Source: Burkholderiales bacterium
Lineage (GTDB): Bacteria > Pseudomonadota > Gammaproteobacteria > Burkholderiales > Burkholderiaceae_F
Assembly (NCBI GenBank): GCA_020248865.1
Contig: JADCGS010000034.1
Span: forward strand, 1-64,000
Direction: 5' to 3'
DNA: 64,000 bases
In this document: in pieces, positions 9,075 to 18,278 of the stretch
Position numbering within the stretch: position 1 is the first letter of the stretch
Layout of the letters: every line of letters starts with the position of its first letter
Translations under genes and position numbers: made by a program
Notes under the pieces: model-generated
The model's input: only the letters and a program-made list of their open reading frames with translations
What the model was told of the DNA's origin: nothing
Database searches by the model: none

Positions 9075-10613
9075 ATGCCCGCCATCGTCCTGTCCACCCT
9101 CAACGCCCGCTACTCGCACGCCTCGCTTGGCCTGCGCTGCCTGCGCGCCAACCTGGGCGAGCTGCGCGAATCCAGCGAGATTGCCGAGTTCACTCTGCGC
9201 ACGCCGCCGGCGCAGGTGGTGGAGCGGCTGCTCGCGCTGGCGCCGCGCATCGTCGGCTTCGGGGTGTACATCTGGAATGTGCGCCAGACCGAGTCGGTGG
9301 TGCGGCTGCTCAAGCAGCGCGCGCCGCAGGTGGCGGTGGTGCTCGGCGGCCCGGAAGTCAGCCACGAGGTCGAGCAGCAGCCCATCTGCCGCGCCGCCGA
9401 CTACACGATCACCGGCTGGGGCGAGGTGAGCTTCGCGGCCTTGGCGCGGCAGATCCTGCACGGGCCGCGGCCGCTGATGAAGGTGCATGCCGGCGTGCAG
9501 CCGCCGCTGGCCGACCTGGCGCTGCCCTACGGCGAGTTCAGCGCGGCCGACCTGGCGCAGCGCCACCTCTACGTGGAGGCCTCGCGCGGCTGCCCGTTCA
9601 AGTGCGAGTTCTGCCTGTCGGCCCTGGACGCGACCGCCTGGCCGTTTCCGCTGGAGCCGTTCCTGCAGTCGCTCGATGCGCTGTGGCGGCGCGGCGCGCG
9701 CCGCTTCAAGTTCGTCGACCGCACCTTCAACCTCAAGGTCGAGACCTCGGTGCGCATCCTGCAGTTCTTTCTCGATCGGCTGCAGGCGCGTCCGGACGAT
9801 CCGCCGTTCCTGCACTTCGAGCTGATTCCCGACCACCTGCCGGCGCGGCTGCGTGCGCCGATCGCGCAGTTTCCGGCCGGCACGCTGCAGTTCGAGATCG
9901 GCATCCAGACCTTCAATCCGGCTGTCCAGAAGCTGATCGCGCGGCGGCAGGACAACGCGCGCGCCGAGGACAACCTGCGCTGGCTGCGCGCCGAGAGCCG
10001 GGCCCACCTGCACGTGGACCTGATCGCCGGCCTGCCCGGCGAGGACATGGCGAGCTTTGCCGCCGGTTTCGACCGCCTGGTGGCGCTGCGCCCGCACGAG
10101 ATTCAGTTCGGCATCCTCAAGCGCCTGCGCGGTGCGCCGATCGCGCGCCACACCGCTGCCTATGGGCTGCAGTTCGACCCCGAGCCGCCTTACGCGGTGC
10201 GCGCCACCGACCGCATCGATGCGGGGCAGATGCAGCGGCTGATGCGCGCGGCGCGGGTGTGGGATCGGGTCGCCAATTCGGGCCGCTTTGGCAGCAGCCT
10301 GCCGCTGTTGCTGGCGCCCAGTCCCTTCGCAGGGCTGCTTGCCCTGACCGATGCGCTGCACGCGCGGCTGGGCCGGTTGCACGCCGTGAGCCTGGAAGAG
10401 CTGGCCGGCAGCGTCCATGCGCACCTCGTCGCGCTCGGGGTGCCGGCGGCGCAGGCGGCGGCGCTGCTGGCCGCCGACTATGCAGCAGCGGGGGCCCGTG
10501 GCCGGCTGCCTTTCCTGGCCAAAGGGGTGCGTGCCGCCGCCGACCCCGCTGAGCGCGCGGGTTTGCCGCGGCAGCGTCGCCATCAGCGCGTACCCGCCGC
10601 GCCTCTCGCGTAG
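9075..10613 (+). CDS. Cobalamin-type radical SAM protein with C-terminal DUF4080-like region
   Basis: The 512-residue protein has an N-terminal Rossmann-like segment resembling a B12-binding domain (residues about 1-135, with GFGVYIWN and VVLGGPEVSHE). It continues into a radical SAM domain whose cluster ligands are Cys173, Cys177 and Cys180 in GCPFKCEFC. The C-terminal part (about 380-512) fits the DUF4080-type tail common in this group. Members are anaerobic-type Fe-S/SAM oxidoreductases or methylases; the substrate is unknown. It stands alone, divergent from cas3 with a 62-bp gap, and has no obvious functional link to the CRISPR genes. Confidence 0.85.
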   Translation: MPAIVLSTLNARYSHASLGLRCLRANLGELRESSEIAEFTLRTPPAQVVERLLALAPRIVGFGVYIWNVRQTESVVRLLKQRAPQVAVVLGGPEVSHEVEQQPICRAADYTITGWGEVSFAALARQILHGPRPLMKVHAGVQPPLADLALPYGEFSAADLAQRHLYVEASRGCPFKCEFCLSALDATAWPFPLEPFLQSLDALWRRGARRFKFVDRTFNLKVETSVRILQFFLDRLQARPDDPPFLHFELIPDHLPARLRAPIAQFPAGTLQFEIGIQTFNPAVQKLIARRQDNARAEDNLRWLRAESRAHLHVDLIAGLPGEDMASFAAGFDRLVALRPHEIQFGILKRLRGAPIARHTAAYGLQFDPEPPYAVRATDRIDAGQMQRLMRAARVWDRVANSGRFGSSLPLLLAPSPFAGLLALTDALHARLGRLHAVSLEELAGSVHAHLVALGVPAAQAAALLAADYAAAGARGRLPFLAKGVRAAADPAERAGLPRQRRHQRVPAAPLA

Positions 10614-10632
10614 ACGGCCGGCACGATCGGCG

Positions 10633-10714
10633 GGCGACCAGCGGGGCGACGAGCGAGACGACTAGCGGGAAAAAGCGGTGCGACCAGCGGTGCGACCAGC
10701 GGCACCACAAGCGG
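10633..10714 (+). repeat. Short tandem repeat, 12-bp units
   Basis: Seven adjacent, imperfect copies of a unit like TGCGACCAGCGG fill this stretch. Two central copies (10679-10690, 10691-10702) are identical, and one copy is shortened to 10 bp. It lies between the radical SAM gene and the first protease gene. Replication slippage is the likely origin; no reading frame is claimed. Confidence 0.75.
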
Positions 10715-10751
10715 CTTGCCGCAGTGGCATGGCTTTGGCTACTGTGAGGCC

Positions 10752-11534
10752 ATGCCGTGGCAGCGCGTCGACACCGAACCGCTGGACATCGATACGGGCG
10801 TGGCGCCCGCGTCGGCGCGCGCCATTGCCGCCGCGGTGCTGCGGCGGACCTTGCCGCTGCTGGTGCGGCGCGACGGTCGGGCCGAGCCCCTGGCCACCGG
10901 CACGCTGTATCGCATCGCCGGGCGCACGCTGCTGGTGACCTGCCGGCACCTGTTCGACGCCGCGGTCGGCCTCGGCGACCTGCTCGCGCCCCTGCCCGGG
11001 GCACGGCGACTGCTGCCGTTGCAATCTCTTGCGCGCCGTGTGGTGGTGCACCCCGAGCGCGACCTGGCGCTGATCGAAATGGCACGGGACCCGGCCTGCG
11101 AAGCCTTGCTGCGCGAGTGGCCGCCGGTGCCGATCGATGCCAGTGCGCTCGACGACGACGACGACGCGGCGGTGCCCATGTACGTGCTGGCCGGCTGGCC
11201 CTACGAACAGATGCGGCGGGTCGATGAGACGGTATTCGCCCGACCGGTGGTCGTGTTCGCGGCGCGGCGTCCCGGACCGGCGGCGGCGGACCTGCGCCTG
11301 TCCTACGCGCGGGTTGCGCGCCGCAGCGACGGCGTCGACGTGCACGCGCCGGCGCTCGATGGCGTCTCGGGCGCCACCGTCTGGCAGGTGCTGCCGGCCG
11401 GTGGCGACGACGGCAGCGGCGGCGGGCTGCTGCTGCGGCCGGCGGCCGTGCAGTGCGCCTTCAAGCACGATGCCTACGCGCGGGCCGAGGCGCTCGCGCA
11501 GGCGCGCAGCCTGGTGGAAAGGGTATGCCGATGA
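10752..11534 (+). CDS. Trypsin-like serine protease domain protein
   Basis: This 260-residue protein has no signal peptide. It shows a trypsin-like arrangement: His66 in LLVTCRHLFD, Asp104 in ERDLALIEM and a candidate nucleophile Ser206 in DGVSGATVW. The glycine pattern around Ser206 is less canonical than the GxSGGP of HtrA proteins, so activity is uncertain. An acidic DDDDD run lies near residues 134-138. The ATG at 10752 follows a TGAGG site. The next gene encodes a second, membrane-anchored trypsin-like protease 24 bp downstream, followed by a MoxR/DUF58/VWA module, which suggests one operon. Confidence 0.7.
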   Translation: MPWQRVDTEPLDIDTGVAPASARAIAAAVLRRTLPLLVRRDGRAEPLATGTLYRIAGRTLLVTCRHLFDAAVGLGDLLAPLPGARRLLPLQSLARRVVVHPERDLALIEMARDPACEALLREWPPVPIDASALDDDDDAAVPMYVLAGWPYEQMRRVDETVFARPVVVFAARRPGPAAADLRLSYARVARRSDGVDVHAPALDGVSGATVWQVLPAGGDDGSGGGLLLRPAAVQCAFKHDAYARAEALAQARSLVERVCR

Positions 11535-11558
11535 AGGACTGCCGATGAAAGACCATCG

Positions 11559-12509
11559 ATGAAGCGCCGAACGCCCGTCTACAGCCGCAGCACCGGCGCC
11601 CCGTCGGGCTCCGCCGCGCCCGCAGCGGCGCAGCGGGCTGGCGCCGCCGCGCCCGCAGCGGCCATGCCCACAGCCACGGCCACAGCCGCCGCGCCAGCGC
11701 GCCGGCGCGGCGGACTGCGCCGGCTGAGCCAGCGCTACAGCGCGCCGCTGTGGCTTTTGACCGGCGGCGTGCTGGTGCTGCTGATCCTGGTGGCCAACGG
11801 GCTGCACGGCAGCGGCGCGCAGCGCAAGCTGACGCAGCGGGACATCGACAAGGCGGTGCTGCACACCCTCAGCACCAAGACGCTCCCCTCGCAGGCAGCC
11901 AGGGCGGCCGAGGCGATCCGCCCGTCGGTGGTCATGGTGCGCGATGTTTCCGGCGCCGGCAGCAAGGAGACCGAAAACGGCGTCGGCACCGGCGTGGTCA
12001 TCACCGAGAGCGGCCTGATCCTCACCAACCTGCACGTGGTGGCGCACGCCCAGCAGTTGAAGGTGGTGTTCTACGACGGCTCGGAGTCCGAGGCGAGCAT
12101 CGTCAACGTCCAGCCCGAGCACGACCTGGCGGTGATCCGGGCGCGCGTGGTGCCCGACGACACCGTGGCCGCCACGCTGCGCTCCACCGAAGACCTGCGT
12201 CCCGGCGATGCGGTGGTGGCGATGGGCTTTCCGTTCGGCATCGGGCCCACCACCTCGGCCGGCGTGGTGTCGGGCCTGAAGCGCGAGTTCCGCTCGCCTA
12301 GGGGTGAGCGCGTTCTGACCAACCTCATCCAGTTCGACGCCATGGCCAACCCCGGCTCCTCGGGCGGGCCGCTGGTGACCCTGGACGGCGCGGTGGTCGG
12401 CATCGTCACCGCCATCCTCAACCCGACCGACCAGCGCGTGTTCATCGGCATCGGTTTCGCGGTGCCGATCGAGAACGCCGCCTCCGGCGTCGGCCTGCAT
12501 CCGTTCTAG
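11559..12509 (+). CDS. Membrane-anchored HtrA/DegP-like serine protease without PDZ domain
   Basis: The protein is 316 residues. After an Ala/Pro-rich, basic cytoplasmic stretch comes one membrane segment (about 64-81, WLLTGGVLVLLILVAN), then a trypsin-like domain with the triad His159 (TNLHVV), Asp189 (EHDLAVI) and Ser268 (NPGSSGGPLV). The oxyanion region and the MGFPFGIG turn match the DegP/DegS family. No PDZ domain follows, unlike DegS and DegQ. The domain should face the periplasm. Three similar ATGAAG-type starts crowd the junction with the previous gene; the last one, 11559, opens the long frame. Confidence 0.9.
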   Translation: MKRRTPVYSRSTGAPSGSAAPAAAQRAGAAAPAAAMPTATATAAAPARRRGGLRRLSQRYSAPLWLLTGGVLVLLILVANGLHGSGAQRKLTQRDIDKAVLHTLSTKTLPSQAARAAEAIRPSVVMVRDVSGAGSKETENGVGTGVVITESGLILTNLHVVAHAQQLKVVFYDGSESEASIVNVQPEHDLAVIRARVVPDDTVAATLRSTEDLRPGDAVVAMGFPFGIGPTTSAGVVSGLKREFRSPRGERVLTNLIQFDAMANPGSSGGPLVTLDGAVVGIVTAILNPTDQRVFIGIGFAVPIENAASGVGLHPF

Positions 12510-12543
12510 CGCGCGCGATCACCCACCTGCTCAAAGGACTCCG

Positions 12544-13543
<1,000 letters not shown>

Positions 13544-13572
<29 letters not shown>

Positions 13573-14566
13573 GCCGGCGGCCGGAGCGGTCCCGGCTGGC
13601 GGCGCCGGCCCGGAGCAGCTTCTGCGGCGGATCGAGTTGACGGTCCTGCGCCGGCTCGACGGCCAGTTGCACGGCGACTACCGCTCGCTGTTCCGCGGCG
13701 CCGGGCTCGATCTGGCGGATCTGCGCGAGTACCAGTTCGCCGACGACGTGCGGCGCATCGACTGGAACGTCACCGCGCGGCTGCAGGTGCCGCACGTGCG
13801 CGAGTACCACGAGGACCGCGAGCTCACCGCCTGGTTCCTGTGCGACCTGTCGGGCTCGGTGGACTTCGGCTCCGGTGCGCAGCGCAAACTCGAGGTGGCC
13901 AGCGAGTTCACCGCGCTCATGGCGCGCGTGCTCACCGCCCGCGGCAACCGCGTCGGCGCCATGCTCTACGGCACACAGGTAGACACGGTGCTGCCGGCGC
14001 GTTCGGGCCGGCGCCATGTCCTGCATCTGTTGCGCAGCATGACGCGGCGGCCGCCGCTGCGGCTGGTTGGCAAGGAAGCGGGCGAGGGCGTCGGCAAGGC
14101 CGAACGCCCGCGCCAGACCGAACTCGGCGTGCTGCTGCGCGCCGCGCAGGGCGTGCTGCGGCGCCGCTCGCTCGTCTTCGTGGTCAGCGACTTCATCAGC
14201 GAGCCGGGCTGGGAGCGGCCGCTGGCGCAACTGGCGCAGCGGCACGAGGTGGTGGCGGTGCGCCTGCACGATCCGCTGGAGCGCCAACTGCCCGACCTCG
14301 GCCTGCTGCTGATGCAGGATGCCGAGAGCGGCGAGCAGCTGTACGTCGACACCGGCGATGCGCGCTTGCGGGCCCGCTTCGCGGCGGCCGCGGCGCGGCG
14401 CGACGAGGCGCTCGGCGCCGCGTTTGCGCAGGCCGGCGTCGATGCGCTGGAGCTGTCCACCGCCGAGCCGCTGCTCGACACCGTGCTGCGCTTTGCCGAT
14501 GCGCGCAAGCGGCGCGGCCGCTCCAGCGGCAGCGCGCCGCTGCGCCGCGCGGAGGCACGGTCATGA
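13544..14566 (+). CDS. DUF58 domain protein (VWA-like), MoxR partner
   Basis: This 340-residue protein has the DUF58 hallmark: a stretch around FRGAGLDLADLREYQFADDVRRIDWNVTARL (residues about 50-80), then EYHEDRELTAWFLCDLSGSVDFG, a degenerate von Willebrand A metal site (DLSGS). Such proteins are found with MoxR ATPases and membrane VWA proteins in Bat-like stress or assembly systems. The start lies inside the end of the moxR-like gene; a slightly later start is possible. The stop codon overlaps the next start (ATGA). Confidence 0.9.
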
Positions 14567-15627
14567 CGAAGATCCCGTTCAGCTTCCAGTGGCCCGAGGC
14601 GCTCGTGCTGCTGCTGCTGCTTCCGTTGCTGGTGGCGCTGTACGTCTGGCTCGGGCGGCGGCGCAAGAAGCTGGCGCTGCGCTACGCCAGCCTGTCGATC
14701 GTCAAGGAAGCGATGGGCCGCGGCGCCGGCTGGCGCCGCCACGTGCCGCCGCTGCTGTTCCTGGGCGCGCTGGCGCTGATGCTCGTTGCGGTGGCGCGGC
14801 CGACCGCCGTGATCACGCTGCCCTCGCAAGAGAAGACGGTCGTCCTGGCGATGGACGTGTCGGGCAGCATGCGCGCCAAGGACGTCGAGCCGAACCGCCT
14901 GGTCGCCTCGCAGAATGCGGCCAAGCAGTTCGTTGCCGAGCAGCCGTTGTTCACCAAGATCGGCGTCGTGTCCTTCGCCGGCACGGCCGCGCTGGTGATG
15001 CCGCCCACCATCAACCGCGAAGACATCGTCGCCGCGATCGACCGCTTCCAGTTGCAGCGCGGCACCGCCACCGGCAGCGGCATCATCGTCTCGCTGGCCA
15101 CGCTGTTTCCCGATGCCGGCTTCGACGTCAGCACCTCGACGCTCAGCCGCAGCGAGGCCGACAAACGCGGCATGCCGCTGGACAACGACGCCAGGAAGGA
15201 CAGGCCCGAGTTCAAGCCCGTGCCGCCCGGCTCGTACGAGTCGGCGGCCATCATCATGCTGACCGACGGCCAGCGCACCACCGGTCCCGACCCGATCGCC
15301 GCCGCCCGGCTGGCCGCCGATCGCGGCGTGCGCATCTATACCGTGGGCATCGGCACGGTCGAAGGCGAGGTGGTGGGCTTCGAGGGCTGGAGCTTCCGCG
15401 CCCGGCTCGACGAAGAGACCCTGAAGGAGGTCGCGCGCATCACGCAGGCCGAGTACTTCTACGCCGGCAACGCCGAGGAACTGAAGAAGATCTACTCCAC
15501 GCTCGGCGCCAAGCTGGTGTTTGCCACCCGCCAGACCGAGGTGACCTCGCTGTTTACCGCGCTGGCGGCGCTGCTGGCGGCGATCGCAGCCGGGCTCTCG
15601 GTTCTTTGGTTCAACCGGCTCTTGTGA
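14563..15627 (+). CDS. VWA domain membrane protein (BatA/BatB-like)
   Basis: The 354-residue protein starts with a membrane segment (about 10-30), a basic loop and a second segment (about 62-80). A von Willebrand A domain follows, with an intact metal-ion site DVSGSM (Asp98, Ser100, Ser102), then TDGQRTTGPD and a final membrane segment near 330-350. This is the BatA-type topology, with the VWA domain in the periplasm. It is translationally coupled to the DUF58 gene (ATGA) and ends the MoxR module. Its stop overlaps a GTG that opens a GNAT-like fragment. Confidence 0.93.
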   Translation: MTKIPFSFQWPEALVLLLLLPLLVALYVWLGRRRKKLALRYASLSIVKEAMGRGAGWRRHVPPLLFLGALALMLVAVARPTAVITLPSQEKTVVLAMDVSGSMRAKDVEPNRLVASQNAAKQFVAEQPLFTKIGVVSFAGTAALVMPPTINREDIVAAIDRFQLQRGTATGSGIIVSLATLFPDAGFDVSTSTLSRSEADKRGMPLDNDARKDRPEFKPVPPGSYESAAIIMLTDGQRTTGPDPIAAARLAADRGVRIYTVGIGTVEGEVVGFEGWSFRARLDEETLKEVARITQAEYFYAGNAEELKKIYSTLGAKLVFATRQTEVTSLFTALAALLAAIAAGLSVLWFNRLL

Positions 15628-15839
15628 GCGTACAGGTCGGGCCGGTCGCATCCGGCGAGATCGATGCGGTCCGACAACTGCGGCTGGACAACGGCCGGGC
15701 GCATCGGGTCGGCAGCCCTTCGCAACTGGCCGAGCTCATCGCGCGCTCGCAGCTTGCGCTGGTCGCTGTCGAGGACGACGGGCTCGTCGGCTTGGTTCGC
15801 TTCACGGTTGCGATGGGGCACCCGCGACGCACATCGTGA
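15624..15839 (+). pseudogene. GNAT acetyltransferase N-terminal fragment
   Basis: A GTG overlapping the VWA stop (GTGA) opens a 71-codon frame. Its product resembles the first half of a GNAT acetyltransferase: basic residues and LRLDNGRAHR, then SQLALVAVEDDGLVGLVRF, which matches the beta-strand pair before the acetyl-CoA site. The acetyl-CoA binding motif is missing. The frame stops where a dispersed hairpin element begins (15847-15965), so the gene was probably cut by that element. Function of the remaining peptide is doubtful. Confidence 0.5.
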
Positions 15840-15846
15840 CGTCCGA

Positions 15847-15965
15847 GCGAAGCAACGCGAGAGCGGGGACCTTGCGAGGCTTTGCGGGGCTTTGCCACCA
15901 AAGCCGATCCGATCGGGCCGGTTTGCGTGCACGTGCGACGGCGCAGCCGTCGCGTACACGCAAAC
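15847..15965 (-). repeat. Two-hairpin dispersed element, copy 1
   Basis: Read on the minus strand, a hairpin with 19- and 21-nt arms and a 5-nt loop (15965-15921) comes first. A 15-nt linker (15920-15906) and a second hairpin GGCTTTG/CAAAGCC (15905-15888) follow. Then comes a box GCTCTCGCGTTGCTTCGC (15864-15847) that recurs in copy 3. The first hairpin contains the conserved core GTGTACGCGA on one arm and GTGCACGTGCGA on the other (as rc), giving a G-U pair and a 2-nt bulge. It begins 3 bp after the HNH nuclease stop codon. See copies at 43956 and 49680. Confidence 0.8.
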
Positions 15966-15968
15966 CGC

Positions 15969-16583
15969 TCAAGTCGCCCAGCGCGAGTACTTGGGCAGCG
16001 ACGCCTGCAGGAACACCATCTGATCGGCGAGGATGCGCCGGTTGGACAGGATGAAGCCTTCGTTGCGGCACACTCCATAGGGCACGTAGAGCAGCGGCAT
16101 GCGCGCTTCCTCGGGCGTGCGATTGCCCTTGCGCGTGTTGCAGGAGCGGCAGGCGGTCACCACGTTGGTCCAGAGGTGCTGGCCGCCGCGCGACACCGGC
16201 TTGATGTGCTCGACCGTCAGTTCGCTCTCGGCAAAGTGCCCGCCGCAGTAGGCGCAGATCTGGCGGTCGCGCTGGAACAGGCGGTGCTTGGTGAGGCCCA
16301 CGTGCGCGTGCCCGCTGGGGATGCGGTGCCGCCCCCGGATCATCACGATCGAGCTGGTGACGAACTCCGAGCGCCGCCCCGAGATTTCCTGCAGCCCGCC
16401 AGCCATGGAGAACAGGTTGTCGCCGAGGTCGGTGACCACCTTGCCGGAGGCGTAGTAGCGCGCCGCCCGCGGCAGCACGGCCCATCGGACCGGCTGGCCG
16501 TGAGAGTCGACGATCAGGATCCTTGGCGCAGACTCCAGCTGCATGGCGGCGCACAGTGTGCCACGCAGCGCGCCCGATTGCAT
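15969..16583 (-). CDS. HNH endonuclease family protein
   Basis: The HNH nuclease core lies at about residues 108-165: CAYCGGHF, then the catalytic stretch LTVEHIKPVSRGGQHLWTN, then CRSCNTRKGNRTPEEA. The two CxxC pairs bind structural zinc and the His of VEHI is catalytic. The open frame is 204 codons from 16583; an inner ATG at 16544 (191 residues) is equally possible since neither has a clear ribosome site. Such free-standing HNH proteins are common in betaproteobacterial chromosomes and their physiological target is unknown. A two-hairpin element starts immediately after the stop codon. Confidence 0.88.
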   Translation of the reverse strand: MQSGALRGTLCAAMQLESAPRILIVDSHGQPVRWAVLPRAARYYASGKVVTDLGDNLFSMAGGLQEISGRRSEFVTSSIVMIRGRHRIPSGHAHVGLTKHRLFQRDRQICAYCGGHFAESELTVEHIKPVSRGGQHLWTNVVTACRSCNTRKGNRTPEEARMPLLYVPYGVCRNEGFILSNRRILADQMVFLQASLPKYSRWAT

Positions 16584-16645
16584 GGCCGGATACTCGACAG
16601 CGGCCGGAAAGGCTGGCGCGCCTGGCTCCGAAGGGGCCGCGGCGC

Positions 16646-16909
16646 CTAACCGCGCCGCCAGATGTCGCTGGCGAAGGCCTCATGGCCGCCATCATCCAGC
16701 GCCACCAGCACACGCGGCGGGTCGTCCTGCCGCGCGATGGACAGGCGCCCGACACTGCCAGTGGCCACGTGGCGCACCCGGTCGCCTTCGCGCAGGCCGG
16801 CGCGAGCCAGATCGCGCATCAGGTGCAGAACGTCCCGGTCATGCGAGATCTGATCGAGCTTGTTCTGCAGCGACAGCGCGGGCGAATAGGGGGGAGATTC
16901 CTGCTTCAC
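16646..16909 (-). CDS. Small hypothetical protein, SH3-like
   Basis: This 87-residue protein (GTG start at 16909; the frame stays open to a TTG at 16984) has a helical first half containing LQNKLDQISHDRDVLHLMRDL. Its second half is beta-rich (GDRVRHVATGSVGRLSIARQ, then PRVLVALDDGGHEAF) and reads like a small SH3-type barrel. No family is recognised with certainty. It lies between the HNH gene and a lipoprotein gene, all on the minus strand. The start is uncertain. Confidence 0.5.
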   Translation of the reverse strand: MKQESPPYSPALSLQNKLDQISHDRDVLHLMRDLARAGLREGDRVRHVATGSVGRLSIARQDDPPRVLVALDDGGHEAFASDIWRRG

Positions 16910-17064
16910 GGTCCTTGGCGGCTCTACGGGATCGGCCGACCTTCCTCTGAACGGATTGTCGGGACCCTGTTCGGGCGGCGGCAATGCGGTTATTCCCGAG
17001 GCGGGTTCCCCCGCTTGCGGGATGCCGGCAGATCACCGGCCGGAGGCCGTTTCGCGACGCCCGG

Positions 17065-17556
17065 TCAATCGGGCCGGTTGCCGCCCCCGAGAAAACGCGG
17101 ATCGGGACCGTTTTGCACGGACTGGACCACGCCGCGATCGTCTACGTGGACGGCCATCATCGAGTAGAACGATCCCTCCAGGTACGGATACAGCCAGGCC
17201 GTCAGGCCGCTGGCGCGATAGCGCTCGACCTTCCACGGCGTGCCGAACTCGCGCTGCACGTCGGCCACGCGGTCGCGGCCGGGCTGCAGTCGCGCGAAGT
17301 TCTCGGCCGTACGAACCTGGCGCACCTGGCGCACCGCACCGGCAGCGTCCAGGTCGACCATGAACACCTCCTGCTGGTAAGGCCCGAGGACGTACTCCAG
17401 GCGCCGGCCGTCGGGCAGCGCGTGGACCGCGTCCGGGGCGCCCAGACGCGACCGCACGACGCTGTCGGGCGTGCCCGGCAGGATGCCCGTGGGCGAGGCG
17501 CAGCCGGCGAGCAGCACGGCCGACAAGGCGCACAACAGCAGGGCAAACGGCTTCAT
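17065..17556 (-). CDS. Outer-membrane-type small lipoprotein, SmpA/OmlA-like
   Basis: The 163-residue product starts MKPFALLLCALSAVLLAGC, a lipoprotein signal with lipobox LAGC (Cys19). It continues with a region like the BamE/SmpA fold: GTPDSVVRSRLGAPDAVHALPDGRRLEY, then VQREFGTPWKVERY and a C-terminal tail with AVHVDDRGVVQSVQNGPDP. The repeated G(A/T)P turn after a short helix is typical of this fold. It probably sits in the outer membrane facing the periplasm. The ATG at 17556 was chosen because it starts the signal peptide. Confidence 0.75.
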   Translation of the reverse strand: MKPFALLLCALSAVLLAGCASPTGILPGTPDSVVRSRLGAPDAVHALPDGRRLEYVLGPYQQEVFMVDLDAAGAVRQVRQVRTAENFARLQPGRDRVADVQREFGTPWKVERYRASGLTAWLYPYLEGSFYSMMAVHVDDRGVVQSVQNGPDPRFLGGGNRPD

Positions 17557-17567
17557 GAGGCACTCCC

Positions 17568-17891
17568 TCACGCGTGCTCCCGGCTCGTTCGCCGGGTCGC
17601 GCCAAGGTTGGACCGCCGCACGGCTCGAAAGTGGCAGCTCCGTGAACCAGCGCGCCATCCGCCGGGGCAAAGTCCGGGCGGCGCCGACGGGCGCCGCTGC
17701 GGCGGGTTGACCCACACCACCGCCGTCGGCGCGACCCCGCGCCGCGCCGCCGCCTCGACCGCGGCGACGTGGGTGGCATCGACACCGGCCGCGCAAGGGG
17801 GCGCGGGCATGCCGGCGCAGCCACTCAGCGCAAAGGCGGCCAGCGCGCCAAGGCGCCAGCGGCGCGGCAGCCGACCGGCCGTTGCCGCCAC
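17568..17891 (-). CDS. Putative small lipoprotein
   Basis: A GTG start at 17891 opens a 107-codon frame with a basic N-terminus, a short hydrophobic stretch and a lipobox-like LSGC. The segment HVAAVEAAARRGVAPTAVVWVNPPQRR follows, a pattern seen in small uncharacterised proteins of related genera. The C-terminal third (from about residue 70) is Arg-rich and less protein-like, so the true end may be affected by a frameshift. It sits 11 bp upstream of the SmpA-like lipoprotein gene and directly after the CusF-like gene. A low-confidence call. Confidence 0.4.
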   Translation of the reverse strand: MAATAGRLPRRWRLGALAAFALSGCAGMPAPPCAAGVDATHVAAVEAAARRGVAPTAVVWVNPPQRRPSAPPGLCPGGWRAGSRSCHFRAVRRSNLGATRRTSREHA

Positions 17892-17892
17892 G

Positions 17893-18234
17893 CTATTGCA
17901 CCTTGAGCAGGTTGGTCACGATCAGGTCGTCCCCCTTCTGGATCGCGGTGAAGCGGATCTTGTCGCCCGGGTTGAGCCCCTCGGCCATCTTCGGATCCTG
18001 CAGCCTGAAGGCCATCGTCATCGGCCCCATGTTGAGCGACTTGATCTCGCCGTGGCGGATCAGGACCGTGCCCTTGGCCTTGTCGACGCGGCGCACTTCG
18101 CCGTCGGCCATCTCGGCGCGCGCCTGGCTGGCCACCGGCGGCGGCGTCGGGCTGCCGTGGCTGTGCTGGGCCAGCGTTGCGCCGGCGAGCAGGGTGAGGC
18201 CGGCGGCGGTCAGGGCAGGGAGCAGGGACTTCAT
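17893..18234 (-). CDS. Periplasmic CusF-like copper-binding protein
   Basis: CusF-type proteins carry Cu(I)/Ag(I) in the periplasm to the CusCBA pump. The 113-residue protein has a Sec signal (MKSLLPALTAAGLTLLAGATLA), a short His-containing linker and an OB-fold ending with VDKAKGTVLIRHGEIKSLNMGPMTMAF. The Met ligands of the MTM motif are present; the tryptophan that caps the metal in E. coli CusF is replaced (NMGP instead of NWPA). It is the last gene of the cus operon, 44 bp after cusA. Confidence 0.9.
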   Translation of the reverse strand: MKSLLPALTAAGLTLLAGATLAQHSHGSPTPPPVASQARAEMADGEVRRVDKAKGTVLIRHGEIKSLNMGPMTMAFRLQDPKMAEGLNPGDKIRFTAIQKGDDLIVTNLLKVQ

Positions 18235-18278
18235 CGGAATCCTTTCGACTTGAGCACGAATCACGCGTGGTGGGAAGA

